From assembly GCA_002897995.1 (NCBI GenBank), contig BDTT01000137.1:1-58932 (forward strand): DNA of 58,932 nucleotides. The letters run 5' to 3'. Position 1 is the stretch's first letter, and every line of letters starts with the position of its first letter. Of the stretch, positions 17,799 through 27,200 are shown piece after piece. The translations under genes were made by a program, and so were the position numbers. The DNA comes from a bacterium BMS3Bbin10 (GTDB taxonomy: Bacteria; Pseudomonadota; Alphaproteobacteria; Rhizobiales; Methyloligellaceae). The notes beneath the pieces were generated by a model. That model saw nothing but the letters and a program-made list of their open reading frames with translations. It made no database searches and had not been told where the DNA came from.

Positions 17799-19289
17799 AT
17801 GCGTAAGATGCGGCGCCGGCGGACACCGAATGGCGCGGAATTGAATATCCTTAAGGTTTGTGCGCGGTCCCTCGTCCTCCTGGCGCCGGTCCTGCTTGCG
17901 GGGTGCCTCGACGAGGACAACCCGCAGCGCCAGTCCGCGCGCGGCGCGAGCCCGCTTCCGGTTATCGGCGATCAAATCGACCGCTCCTCGAAGGGCGACC
18001 GGCTGATCACCAGGGTCTGGGCCGAACGCCGGTCGCTGGCGAACGCGCGCCTGCGCGCCCGTGATACGATTGCCCCCGGCGCCGCGACGCCGCTGTCGGG
18101 CTTTTACCAGGCGCTCATCGCGCTCCAGTCGGGTCTGCGGCAAGACCCTGTCACGATCCTGCATCTGGGCGACAGCCACATCGCATCCGACGGCTTCAGC
18201 GGCGATCTGCGCGAGAAATTTCAGGGGCGTTTCGGCGATTCGGGACGCGGCATGATGATGCCGGGCTTCCCGTTCCCCTATTACCGCGCGCGCGGCGTCA
18301 CATTCGGGCGCCAGGGCAAATGGACCGCGGCCAACAGCTTCGCCGGGGACGCCGGCCCCTATGGCCTGTCCGGCGTGCGCCTCAGCGCCGGCGATCCCGG
18401 CGCCAGCCTGAGCCTCACCAGCGCGCGGGGTGCGCTCGAGTGGGCGGAAGTGGCTTTTGCGACCCAGGCGAAGGGCGGCGCGGCAAGTGTTTCGTTCGGC
18501 GGCGTGACGCGGCTGGTTCCGACCGGAGGGGAGGAGCTAAAGATCAAACGCGTGCGCATCGCGCGCAAGGGACGCAGGCTCGAGATCGAGACAAAGGACG
18601 CCTCGCGCGTGTCGGTTCTGTCCTGGTCGCTCGGCAATAACCGGCCCGGCATACGCTATGTGAATTTCGGTATTCCGGGCGCGACCGCCGATACGCCGCA
18701 GCGCTGGGACGAGAGGTTTGTGGCGAATGATCTGGCGCGCCTCAAACCCGATCTCATCGTTCTGGGCTACGGCACCAATGAAGGCTTCAATGACGATCTT
18801 GACGCCGAGGCCTATGGCGCGCGCGTAACGGCCCTGTTGAAGCGCCTCAAAGGCGGTGCCCCGAAGGCGAGTTTTCTCGTCCTTGGTCCGCCGGACGCCG
18901 CGCGCCTTCCACGCTTTGCCCGTAAAAAGGCGAAAGACGCGGCGGCCAATGCCCCATGCCGCGCGCTCAGCGAAACCGAGCGGCGCGATTATGCGCTTCT
19001 TCGCAAGGCGAAATCACCGGTGCTCGCGCGCTGGCACCCGCCGCCAAAACTCTCCGCCGTGCGCGCGGGTTTGCGGCGCGTGGCCGAGCGACAGGGCGCC
19101 TATTTCTGGGACTGGTCGAAGGTCATGAACGGACCTTGCGGAATCCATGCCTGGGCCAGGGCGGAACCGCCATTGGCGGCGGGCGACCGGGTTCATTTGC
19201 GCTCGGCGGGCGCAAAGCGCTCCGCAAGCGCTCTCTTCGAGGAACTGATGGCGGGTTATGAGGCCCATGTGAAGCTGGCGGCCCGGTAG
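17799..19289 (+). CDS. SGNH/GDSL-like lipoprotein
   Basis: 496 residues. It has a lipoprotein signal (LKVCARSLVLLAPVLLAGC, lipobox LAGC). The SGNH domain opens with TILHLGDSHIASDGFSGDL, where Ser in GDSH is the nucleophile; IVLGYGTNEGFND supplies the Gly/Asn block and AAGDRVHLRSAG the Asp-x2-His pair. A beta-rich insertion lies between the first two blocks (about 170-275), as in peptidoglycan O-acetyl transferases and esterases of the PatB/Ape type. The ATG at 17799 is preferred over the TTG at 17790. The MBOAT gene starts 50 bases downstream, a typical partner that moves acetyl groups across the membrane. Confidence 0.82.
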   Translation: MRKMRRRRTPNGAELNILKVCARSLVLLAPVLLAGCLDEDNPQRQSARGASPLPVIGDQIDRSSKGDRLITRVWAERRSLANARLRARDTIAPGAATPLSGFYQALIALQSGLRQDPVTILHLGDSHIASDGFSGDLREKFQGRFGDSGRGMMMPGFPFPYYRARGVTFGRQGKWTAANSFAGDAGPYGLSGVRLSAGDPGASLSLTSARGALEWAEVAFATQAKGGAASVSFGGVTRLVPTGGEELKIKRVRIARKGRRLEIETKDASRVSVLSWSLGNNRPGIRYVNFGIPGATADTPQRWDERFVANDLARLKPDLIVLGYGTNEGFNDDLDAEAYGARVTALLKRLKGGAPKASFLVLGPPDAARLPRFARKKAKDAAANAPCRALSETERRDYALLRKAKSPVLARWHPPPKLSAVRAGLRRVAERQGAYFWDWSKVMNGPCGIHAWARAEPPLAAGDRVHLRSAGAKRSASALFEELMAGYEAHVKLAAR

Positions 19290-19339
19290 GCAATTCCGGC
19301 GCCGCAGGACTGGCGTTTGTAAGGTGTTGAGTTAGAATT

Positions 19340-20815
19340 ATGCTGTTTCCCACCCTCGAATTCGCGATCTTCTTTCTTGCCGTGTTCGGCATCAGCTGGG
19401 AGCTGCGCCGCCGCCCGGAATCGCGAAAAGTGTTTCTGCTCGGCGCGTCCTATTTGTTCTATGGCTGGTGGGACTGGCGCTTTACCGCACTGCTGGCCGG
19501 CTCGTCGCTGATCAACTATGCGGGCGGGCGTCTCATCGGGCTCGCCAAAACCGAGCGCGAGCGCAAGGCGCTGCTGGGCATCACGGTGGCGCTCAACCTC
19601 GTCATACTGGGATTTTTCAAATATTACGGGTTCTTTCTGGATTCGCTCGCCGATCTGCTGGTTTCCGCAGGGCTCGAACGCGATCTGCCGTTCTTAGAGA
19701 TTATTCTGCCCGTCGGCATTTCCTTCTTCACCTTCCAGGGCATCTCCTATGTCACGGATGTTTACCGCCGCCAGATCGAGCCGGTGGATTCCCCGCTCGA
19801 CGTGTTCCTGTATATCTCGTTTTTCCCGCAGCTGGTGGCCGGTCCCATCGTCCGCGCCGCCGATTTCCTCCCCCAGCTCAGGGCGCAGCCCCGGCTCAGC
19901 CGCTCGCTGGTTTCTCTTGGCATCCTGCTCATTGTGATGGGGCTGTTCAAGAAGATGGTGATCGCCGATTATCTGGCCACGGAACTTGTCGATGAAGTGT
20001 TCTTCGATCCGTCCATCTATGCGGGTCCCGATCTGGCGCTTGCGGTTTACGCCTATGCGATCCAGATCTATTGCGATTTTTCCGGCTACAGCGACATCGC
20101 CATCGGCGTGGCGGCGCTGCTCGGCTACCGCTTCAGGTGGAACTTCAACCAGCCCTACCGGGCCGCCTCTTTAAGGGAATTCTGGAAGCGCTGGAATATT
20201 TCGCTCTCCGAATGGCTGCGCGACTATCTCTACAAACCCCTCGGCGGCGCGCGCGGGGGCACATTTGCGACCTACCGGAACCTGTTCCTCACCATGGTTC
20301 TGGGCGGCATCTGGCACGGGGCGGCCTGGACCTTTGTGGTCTGGGGGCTCATTCACGGAACGGCCCTGGCGGTGGAGCGGCTCGTGGCGAGCCTCAAGAC
20401 CGTAACCGCGCCGGTAATGGCGGTCGCAGGCTTTGGGCCGGGCATGATGGCCCCGGCCGGTCCGCCGCGAGAGGGCGGCAGGATGAGTCGCGCGCTGGGC
20501 GTATTCGTGACCTTCAATATCGTGTGTCTGGCATGGATTTTCTTCCGCGCTGAAAACTTTCAGGTCGCCCTCGCCTATCTGCAGGGGCTCACCGACTGGT
20601 CGGGCCCGGGCCGGTTCACCACGCCGTTCCTGGTCTTCATGGTCGCGGGCTCGCTCGGCGCTCACTTCCTGCCGGGCGATCTGGTGACGCGCGCGGCAAA
20701 GGCGCTGGAGCCGGTCGGGCCGATCGGCCTCGGCTTCCTTCTGGGGTTCGGCATTCTGCTCATTGAAACCGTGGGGCCGGACGGCGTGGCGCCGTTCATC
20801 TATTTCCAGTTCTAG
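19340..20815 (+). CDS. MBOAT family membrane O-acyltransferase (AlgI/PatA-like)
   Basis: 491 residues with about ten membrane segments. Signature stretches are FFLFWG-like LFYGWWDWRFTALL near the start, ILPVGISFFTFQGISYVTDVYR, and GGIWHGAAWTFVVWGLIHG at about 320-340, where the second His is the conserved MBOAT residue. Proteins of this type pass acetyl groups to periplasmic partners that modify alginate or peptidoglycan. The two SGNH proteins immediately upstream are the expected partners. The stop codon TAG is provided by the CTAG that begins the downstream palindromic repeat. Confidence 0.93.
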   Translation: MLFPTLEFAIFFLAVFGISWELRRRPESRKVFLLGASYLFYGWWDWRFTALLAGSSLINYAGGRLIGLAKTERERKALLGITVALNLVILGFFKYYGFFLDSLADLLVSAGLERDLPFLEIILPVGISFFTFQGISYVTDVYRRQIEPVDSPLDVFLYISFFPQLVAGPIVRAADFLPQLRAQPRLSRSLVSLGILLIVMGLFKKMVIADYLATELVDEVFFDPSIYAGPDLALAVYAYAIQIYCDFSGYSDIAIGVAALLGYRFRWNFNQPYRAASLREFWKRWNISLSEWLRDYLYKPLGGARGGTFATYRNLFLTMVLGGIWHGAAWTFVVWGLIHGTALAVERLVASLKTVTAPVMAVAGFGPGMMAPAGPPREGGRMSRALGVFVTFNIVCLAWIFFRAENFQVALAYLQGLTDWSGPGRFTTPFLVFMVAGSLGAHFLPGDLVTRAAKALEPVGPIGLGFLLGFGILLIETVGPDGVAPFIYFQF

Positions 20816-20917
20816 TGCGTATCACCGATAAGTGGAAACCGGTTATCGGAAAAACGATACGCATAAACAAAAGGTTAGATCGCGGTTTTGATTCCATCAA
20901 AACATGAAGCGATCTAG
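20812..20917. repeat. CTAG-bounded two-hairpin repeat, copy A
   Basis: It runs from CTAG (20812-20815) to CTAG (20914-20917). Hairpin 1 has outer arms GCGTATC (20817-20823) / GATACGC (20856-20862) with inner CCGATAA / TTATCGG. Hairpin 2 has outer arms AGATCGC (20877-20883) / GCGATCT (20909-20915) and inner GTTTTGAT / ATCAAAAC around TCC. The first CTAG contains the stop codon of the MBOAT gene. Other copies are at 43459, 44557 and 58667. Confidence 0.88.
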
Positions 20918-20936
20918 AGATTAGAAAGATATCGAG

Positions 20937-21467
20937 ATGTCATTCGCGTTGGAATTCCGCAAAAAGCTGCAACAGCAGGAACGCGAGGCCGCGCAGGCCG
21001 CGAAGGCCAATGAGGGCTTTGTGACGACCCCTGCCGGAGAGGCGGGCGATACCCGGCGCAACGGGCGGCGCGTGCTGGCGGCGCTGGTGATCGCGGGCGG
21101 TATCCTCTCCGTTTTCAACTCGGGCGCCCTGGTGCGCTACACGCAAGATCTGGCCGGCAATCCGATTGGCGAGCGGCTGATTGAGTTGAGCGAGCGCTGG
21201 CATGAAACAATGCAGCGCAAACAGGCGACCCGCGTGGTCGAGAAAATTCGCGGCTCGCTGACCATGGCGCAGGAGGCAAGCTGGCGGGACCTGACGGCGC
21301 GGCTGGGGATCGAACCCTCCCGGGCACGGCCGGAAAACCGCGATGACTTCAAGGTGGTTCCGGCCAAAGGAGATGCTCCGCCGGAGGCTGAACCGGATGA
21401 CGGGCGCGAGACCGTCACGCCAGCCGGCCCCGTCATGAGGGCCTCGGTTGAGCGTCCTCTGCGCTGA
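20937..21467 (+). CDS. Hypothetical single-pass membrane protein
   Basis: 176 residues. A basic/Gln-rich N-terminus with coiled-coil character (FRKKLQQQEREAAQAAKA) precedes one membrane segment (about 44-62, VLAALVIAGGILSVFNSGALV). A soluble, charged region then has ERLIELSERWHETMQRKQATRVVEKIRGSL, and the tail is acidic and Pro-rich. No family is recognised. It starts 20 bases after repeat copy A, so its expression may be separated from or coupled to the MBOAT gene by the repeat hairpins. Codon use resembles the neighbours. Confidence 0.65.
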   Translation: MSFALEFRKKLQQQEREAAQAAKANEGFVTTPAGEAGDTRRNGRRVLAALVIAGGILSVFNSGALVRYTQDLAGNPIGERLIELSERWHETMQRKQATRVVEKIRGSLTMAQEASWRDLTARLGIEPSRARPENRDDFKVVPAKGDAPPEAEPDDGRETVTPAGPVMRASVERPLR

Positions 21468-21481
21468 ATGCAATTCAACCA

Positions 21482-21530
21482 AGTGTAAACAGTTTATTGA
21501 CATATTGAGTGTAAATACATAGTTTACACT
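21482..21530 (+). promoter_or_regulatory. Promoter and palindromic operator of the higBA module
   Basis: TTGACA at 21497-21502 is a consensus -35 box; a weak -10 lies about 17 bases on. A palindrome AGTGTAAA (21508-21515) / TTTACACT (21523-21530) overlaps the -10 region and ends just before the GTG start. A third half-site, AGTGTAAAC, is at 21482-21490. This is the layout for autorepression by a HigA-type antitoxin. Confidence 0.65.
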
Positions 21531-21531
21531 C

Positions 21532-21810
21532 GTGATCGGAACATTCAGAAGCAAGGCTCTCAAGCGGCTTTGGGACAAGGCTCAGGAAAAGGGCATCAAA
21601 GGGGATCATCTGGGCCGCGTCAAAGCCATCCTGTCCATGCTCGCCGCCGCTGACGCCCTGAAAGACCTGAATGTCCCCGGCTTCTATCTGCATTCCTTGC
21701 CGGGCAGGAAGCCTGTCAGACACTCAATGCGGATCACAGGAAACTGGCGGATCACCTTCGAGTGGAGCGAGGGCGCCGCTGACAAAATAGATTATGAGGA
21801 TTACCACTGA
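21532..21810 (+). CDS. higB: HigB/RelE-type toxin
   Basis: 92 residues. The sequence IGTFRSKALKRLWDKA at the start, LNVPGFYLHSLPGRKPVRHSMRITGNWRITFEW in the second half, and the final YEDYH match HigB-type mRNA interferases, which cut mRNA on the ribosome. Start codon GTG lies two bases after the operator. It overlaps the antitoxin start by one base (toxin first, as usual in higBA). The local DNA upstream is AT-rich compared with the neighbours, as often seen for mobile toxin-antitoxin modules. Confidence 0.9.
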   Translation: MIGTFRSKALKRLWDKAQEKGIKGDHLGRVKAILSMLAAADALKDLNVPGFYLHSLPGRKPVRHSMRITGNWRITFEWSEGAADKIDYEDYH

Positions 21811-22115
21811 TGACCAGATCAGCCTTTGAGCCCGTCCATCCGGGGCGCCTGTTGCGCGATGACGTGCTGCCCGCCCTCGGCCTCAATGTGACGAAGACCG
21901 CCGAACTTCTGGGCGTGTCGCGCCAGACCCTGCACAAGATCATGCGCGAAGACGACCCCGCCGCCGTGACCCCCGATATGGCCGCGCGGCTTGGCAAGCT
22001 GTGCGGCAACGGCGCGAGGCTCTGGATGAACATGCAGGTCAACTACTGGCTGTGGCATGCAGAGCAGGAAATCGATACATCCGGCATTCCCACGCTCGAG
22101 ACCAAGGCGGCCTAA
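21810..22115 (+). CDS. higA: HigA-type antitoxin (HTH, XRE family)
   Basis: 101 residues. It opens with FEPVHPGRLLRDDVLPALGLNVTKTAELLGVSRQTLHKI, the HigA signature in which the helix-turn-helix lies at about residues 24-45. NGARLWMNMQVNYWLWHA follows, the region that contacts the toxin. It would neutralise HigB and repress the promoter through the palindrome upstream. The stop codon overlaps by four bases the stop of the convergent hpf gene. Confidence 0.92.
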   Translation: MTRSAFEPVHPGRLLRDDVLPALGLNVTKTAELLGVSRQTLHKIMREDDPAAVTPDMAARLGKLCGNGARLWMNMQVNYWLWHAEQEIDTSGIPTLETKAA

Positions 22116-22474
22116 CCCGGATCGGGTGGCAGGCGCCGGTTGGTCTTGCCTTCCATTTTTTCAGAATAGTTCCGCAGCTGGCGCTCGGCGGTGGCGAACG
22201 CATCGCGGATGGCGATATAGACGTCCTCATGGGCGTGGTTCTCTTCGCGCTCGTTGCTGACCACGAGCTCGGGCTTGCGCGGCACGCCCATCTCAATCCT
22301 CACATGATAGATCTTGCCCTTGCGTTGATGGCGGTGAGGGGCCTCGACCACGACCCGGCAAGAGGTGAGATGGTGAAAATACTGCTCCAGCTTTTTCGCC
22401 TTTTCGCGCACGCGCGCTTCGACGGCGGCTGAAGGTTCCATATTCCGGAAATTGATCTGGAGGGGAATTTCCAT
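22112..22474 (-). CDS. hpf: Short ribosome hibernation promoting factor
   Basis: 120 residues. It matches the short HPF/YfiA (RaiA) fold: MEIPLQINFRNMEPSAAVEARVREKAKKLEQYF at the start and YHVRIEMGVPRK with HEDVYIAIRDAFATAERQL in the middle. It binds the decoding region of idle 30S subunits. The protein lacks the C-terminal dimerisation domain of long HPF. The start at 22474 is chosen because AAGGAGAG lies upstream; the 37-residue extension is non-homologous. In many alphaproteobacteria hpf lies next to rpoN and ptsN; here it does not. Confidence 0.9.
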   Translation of the reverse strand: MEIPLQINFRNMEPSAAVEARVREKAKKLEQYFHHLTSCRVVVEAPHRHQRKGKIYHVRIEMGVPRKPELVVSNEREENHAHEDVYIAIRDAFATAERQLRNYSEKMEGKTNRRLPPDPG

Positions 22475-22636
22475 ACGACTCTCCTTCCATCGCAAAGTCT
22501 GCAAGGTAAACCATAGCGCTACAGGATGCGCCGAAGGTTGACCCTGATCAACCGGGCAGTGCGCAAAGCTCCGGTTGCAGATCAAAGTTAACGCGGCAGA
22601 TCATCCCAGGGGATCGTTGTGTCCGACCGATCCGCA

Positions 22637-22743
22637 CATCCTTCGAGACGGCGCTGACGCGCCTCCTCAGGATGAGGCTTGAGCAAAACACAAATACAAC
22701 ACCTCATGCTGAGGAGCGCCCGAAGGGCGCGTCTCGAAGCATC
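22637..22743. repeat. Palindromic intergenic repeat
   Basis: A left arm containing CCTTCGAGACG and CCTCCTCAGGATGAGG and a right arm containing CCTCATGCTGAGGAG and CGTCTCGAAG face each other across a short AT-rich loop (about 22680-22700). The composition matches a palindromic repeat seen in many alphaproteobacterial genomes. It can form a long imperfect hairpin and probably acts as a terminator-like or mobile palindrome between hpf and gltD. Confidence 0.8.
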
Positions 22744-22805
22744 TGCTATGGGCTCGAAATCGATACTCTTTGGTATTCTGTACTGTCCGTGAGTTAAAGG
22801 CGTCT

Positions 22806-22819
22806 CGTCGCAAACGACG
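22806..22819 (-). terminator. Possible terminator after gltD
   Basis: CGTCG (22806-22810) and CGACG (22815-22819) form a five-pair stem with a four-base loop, followed on the reverse strand by a short T-containing stretch. It lies three bases after the gltD stop. The stem is short, so this is tentative. Confidence 0.35.
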
Positions 22820-22821
22820 CT

Positions 22822-24240
22822 TTAACGCGGCAGATCGCTTGACCCCATCAGGAAGGCATCGATGGCGCGGGCGGCCTGGCGGCCTTCGCGGATGGCCCAG
22901 ACGACGAGGGACTGGCCGCGGCGCATGTCGCCCGCGGTGAAAACCTTTTTTCGCGACGTCTGGTAGTCCAGCTCATCTGCCGCCACATTGCCGCGCGGGT
23001 CCAGCTCTACTTTAAGCGTTTCGATCATGCCCTCATGCACCGGGTGGACGAACCCCATGGCGAGCAGCACCAGGTCCGCCCTGAGTTCGAACTCGGTTCC
23101 CTCGACCGGCTTCATGTCCTCGTCCACGCGCACGCAGCCCAGCCGCTTCACCTTGCCGTCTTTCCCGGTGATCTTTGTGGTCATCACGCTCCAGTCGCGC
23201 TCGGCCCCCTCGGCCTGGCTGGAGGAGGTTCTCAGCTTCGCCGGCCAGTGCGGCCAGGTCAGCGCTTTATTCTCGTGCTCCGGCGGTCTGGGCAGAATTT
23301 CCAGCTGCGTCACCGAAAGCGCGCCCTGGCGGAACGAGGTGCCGATACAGTCCGAACCGGTGTCGCCGCCGCCGATGACGACCACATGCTTTCCGCCCGC
23401 GGTGATGGGCTCCACATTGCCGAGCGCCTCGCCCGAAACACGCCGGTTTTGCTGGGTCAGAAAGTCCATGGCGAAATGCACGCCTTCAAGATCGCGCCCT
23501 TCCACCGGCAAATCGCGAGGGAATTCCGATCCGCCCGCGAGCAGAATGGCGTCGTGATCCTTTTCCAGCTCGCCAGGGTCGGTGTCCACGCCGATATGAA
23601 CATTGGTGTGAAATGTGACGCCTTCGGCTTCCATCTGCGTGATACGGGTGTCGATGATGTGCTTTTCCATCTTGAATTCCGGGATGCCGTAGCGCAGCAG
23701 CCCGCCGGGACGGCTGTGTTTTTCATAGACATGCACATCGTGCCCCGCGCGGGCCAGCTGTTGCGCCGCCGCCAGTCCCGCCGGTCCCGACCCGACGATG
23801 GCGATGCGCTTGTCCGTTTTGCTTTGGGCGGGCTGCGGCGCGACCCAGCCCGCCTCAAGCGCCTTGTCGGCGATGGCGCATTCGATCGTCTTGATGGTCA
23901 CCGGCGCATCGTCGAGATTGAGGGTGCAGGCTTCCTCGCAGGGCGCGGGACAGATGCGGCCCGTGATCTCGGGGAAATTATTGGTGGAGTGAAGGTTGCG
24001 CGCGGCCTCTTCCCAGCCGGAGTTGTAAACCAGATCGTTCCAGTCGGGGATCTGGTTGTTGACCGGGCAGCCGGTGTGGCAATAGGGAATGCCGCAATCC
24101 ATGCAGCGCGCCGCCTGGCGTTTCAGGCTTGCGTCGTCGAGCGGGATGACGAATTCGCGATAGTTCCGCATGCGATCGCCCGCGGACAGATATTTCCGGT
24201 CCTGGCGGTCAATCTCCAGGAATCCTGTCACCTTGCCCAT
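22822..24240 (-). CDS. gltD: Glutamate synthase (NADPH) small subunit
   Basis: 472 residues, full length. It oxidises NADPH and passes electrons to GltB. The N-terminal iron-sulfur cysteines are in [17 protein letters not shown], with a second set in [13 protein letters not shown]. The FAD-binding motif is [19 protein letters not shown], and the NADPH-binding motif is [15 protein letters not shown]. The C-terminus has [18 protein letters not shown], typical of the family. It starts 4 bases after the gltB stop, so the pair is one operon for ammonium assimilation. Confidence 0.97.
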   Translation of the reverse strand: MGKVTGFLEIDRQDRKYLSAGDRMRNYREFVIPLDDASLKRQAARCMDCGIPYCHTGCPVNNQIPDWNDLVYNSGWEEAARNLHSTNNFPEITGRICPAPCEEACTLNLDDAPVTIKTIECAIADKALEAGWVAPQPAQSKTDKRIAIVGSGPAGLAAAQQLARAGHDVHVYEKHSRPGGLLRYGIPEFKMEKHIIDTRITQMEAEGVTFHTNVHIGVDTDPGELEKDHDAILLAGGSEFPRDLPVEGRDLEGVHFAMDFLTQQNRRVSGEALGNVEPITAGGKHVVVIGGGDTGSDCIGTSFRQGALSVTQLEILPRPPEHENKALTWPHWPAKLRTSSSQAEGAERDWSVMTTKITGKDGKVKRLGCVRVDEDMKPVEGTEFELRADLVLLAMGFVHPVHEGMIETLKVELDPRGNVAADELDYQTSRKKVFTAGDMRRGQSLVVWAIREGRQAARAIDAFLMGSSDLPR

Positions 24241-24244
24241 TGCG

Positions 24245-27200
24245 CTACTTCCCCCCGCGCAAGCCGATTTCGAGTTCGTCGAGGCCCGTTGTGTCGGCCT
24301 CCTGGTGCTTGGTCATCTCCTCCAGCGCACGGCGGTACTCGACCGGCATGATCTTGACGAATTTGGCCAGCGAGGCGTCCCAGTCTTCGAGGATTTCCCG
24401 CGCGCGCGCCGATCCGGTGTAATGCAGATGGTTCTCGATGAGCTGGCGCAGACGCTCGGAGTCGAATGAGGTCATGTCGCTCATGACGTCCACCAGTCCA
24501 TGGCTTTGCAGATCGGTCCCCTGATGGGAGAGCCGCTCCATGCGCTCGGCGTGCTCCGACACCGGCTCCAGATCGACCATCGCCATATTGCAGCGGCGCT
24601 CGAAGTCCCCCGCCTCATCCAGCACATAGGCGATGCCGCCCGACATGCCGGCGGCGAAATTGCGCCCCGTCGGGCCGATAACGGCGACCACGCCGCCGGT
24701 CATATATTCGCAGCCATGGTCTCCGGTGCCCTCGACGACGGCGATGGCGCCCGAGTTGCGCACCGCGAAGCGCTCGCCCGCGATCCCGCGGAAATAGCAT
24801 TCGCCGCTGATGGCGCCGTAGAGCACCGTGTTGCCGATGATGATGCTCTCTTCCGGCACGATGGCGCTGTTGGCGGGCGGGCGCACGACAATGCGTCCGC
24901 CGGACAGTCCCTTGCCCACATAGTCGTTGGCCTCGCCCTCGAGATCGAGCGTGATCCCGGCCGCCAGCCAGGCGCCGAAGCTCTGCCCGGCGGTGCCCTT
25001 GAGGGCGATATGGATGGTGTCCTCGCGCAGCCCGTCATGGCCATGGCGTTTGGCGACCTCACCCGAAAGCATCGCGCCCGTTGTGCGGTCGGTGTTGGCG
25101 ATCCCGAATTCCATTCTGACGGGCGTGCCTTCCTCCAGCGCGGGCCTCGCGGCCTCGATCAGCTTGCGGTCGAGAACCTGATCGATGTGATGGACCTGGC
25201 ACGCATTGTGAAACAGGGAGACATCTTCGGGCACATCGGGCTTGTAGAACAGGGCGGTAAAGTCGAGGCCGTGGGCCTTCCAGTGATCGATGGCGTCCTG
25301 CTTGTCGAGCCACTGGGTCTGGCCAATAAGGTCATCGAATTTTTCAAAACCCATGACCGCCATCATCTCGCGCACTTCCTCGGCGACGAAAAAGAAATAG
25401 TTGATGATATGCTCGGGCGTTCCGGTGAAGCGCTTGCGCAGGACCGGGTCCTGCGTCGCAACCCCCACGGGGCAGGTGTTCAGATGGCATTTGCGCATCA
25501 TGATACAGCCCGCGGCGATCAGCGGCGCGGTTGAAAAGCCGAACTCGTCCGCGCCCAGAAGCGCGCCGACAATCACGTCACGCCCGGTCCGCAGGCCGCC
25601 ATCGACCTGAACGGCGATGCGTCCGCGAAGGCGGTTCGCGACCAGCGTCTGCTGGGTTTCCGCCAGGCCGATCTCCCAGGGGGAACCGGCATGCTTGATG
25701 GAGGTGAGGGGGCTGGCGCCGGTGCCGCCCTCGAAGCCGGAAATGGTCACATGGTCGGCGCGCGCCTTGGCGACGCCGGCGGCCACCGTGCCCACGCCAA
25801 CCTCCGATACCAGTTTGACCGAGATGTCGCTTCGCGGGTTCACGTTCTTCAGATCGAAGATGAGCTGCGCCAGGTCCTCGATGGAATAGATGTCATGATG
25901 GGGCGGCGGTGAAATCAGCCCGACGCCGGGGGTTGAGTGGCGCACCTTGGCGATGACCGCGTCCACCTTGTGGCCCGGCAGCTGCCCGCCTTCGCCGGGC
26001 TTTGCGCCCTGCGCCATCTTGATCTGTATCATGTCGGAATTGACCAGATATTCGCATGTCACGCCGAAGCGCCCCGACGCGACCTGCTTGATGGCCGAGC
26101 GCATGGAATCGCCATTGGGCAGGGGCTCGAAACGGTCGGATTCCTCGCCCCCTTCGCCGGTGTTGGACTTGGCCCCCATCCGGTTCATGGCGATCGCCAG
26201 AGTGGTATGCGCCTCGCGCGAGATCGAGCCATAGGACATGGCCCCGGTGGCGAAGCGCTTCACGATTTCGCTCGCCGGTTCAACCTTGTCGAGGGGGACC
26301 GGCTGGCGGCCCATGTCCCCGGCGCCCTTGATGTTGAACAGCCCGCGCAGGGTCAGCAGCCGGCGGTCCTGATCGTTGACGCGTTTTGCGAATGCGCGAT
26401 ATTTGTCCGGCAGGCTGCCGCGTACCGCATGCTGAAGGTCGGCGACCGCATCGGGCGTCCAGGTATGGGCCTCGCCGCGTATGCGAAAGGCGTATTCGCC
26501 GCCCACATCCAGCGCGTTGCGGTAAACCGGCGCGTCGGAGAAGGCGAGGCGGTGGCGCGCCACGGTCTCTCGCGCGACCTCAATCAGGCCAATCCCCTCC
26601 ACCTGGCTGTGGGTGCCGGTGAAATATCTGGCGATGAAGTCCGAGGCCAGGCCGACCGCATCGAAAATCTGCGCGCCGCAATAGGACTGGTAGGTCGAGA
26701 TGCCCATCTTCGACATCACCTTCAGCAACCCCTTGTCGATCGCCTTGATGAAGTTGTTCAGCACTTCCTTGCGAGTGAGGTCTTCGCCCAGATCCTCGAG
26801 CATGTCCTCAAGCGTCTCAAAGGCGAGATAGGGGTTGATGGCCTCCGCGCCATAACCGGCCAGGGTGCAGAACTGATTGACCTCATAGGCTTCGCCGGTT
26901 TCGACGACAAGCCCGACAGAGGTCCGCAAACCCTTGCGGATCAGATGATGGTGGACGGCCGAGGTGGCGAGCAGGGAGGGAATCGGCACCGCGTCGGCGC
27001 GGGCCGCGCGATCCGACAGAATGATGATATTGAATCCGTCGCCGACGGCCTTTTCCGCATCGCGGCACAGACCTGTGAGCGCCGGTTCCATGCCCTCGGG
27101 GCCGGCATCCGCGCGATAGGTGATGTCGAGGGTGACGGTGCGGAAATCATTGTCGGCGATCTCGCCGATCTTGCGGATTTTCTCCAGCCGTTCATTGTCG

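Larger units (their letters stand above)
22475..22821. other. Intergenic region between hpf and gltD
   Basis: No gene is supported. It contains the hpf promoter region, the palindromic repeat at 22637-22743 and a small hairpin near 22806-22819 that may end the glt transcript. Confidence 0.5.
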
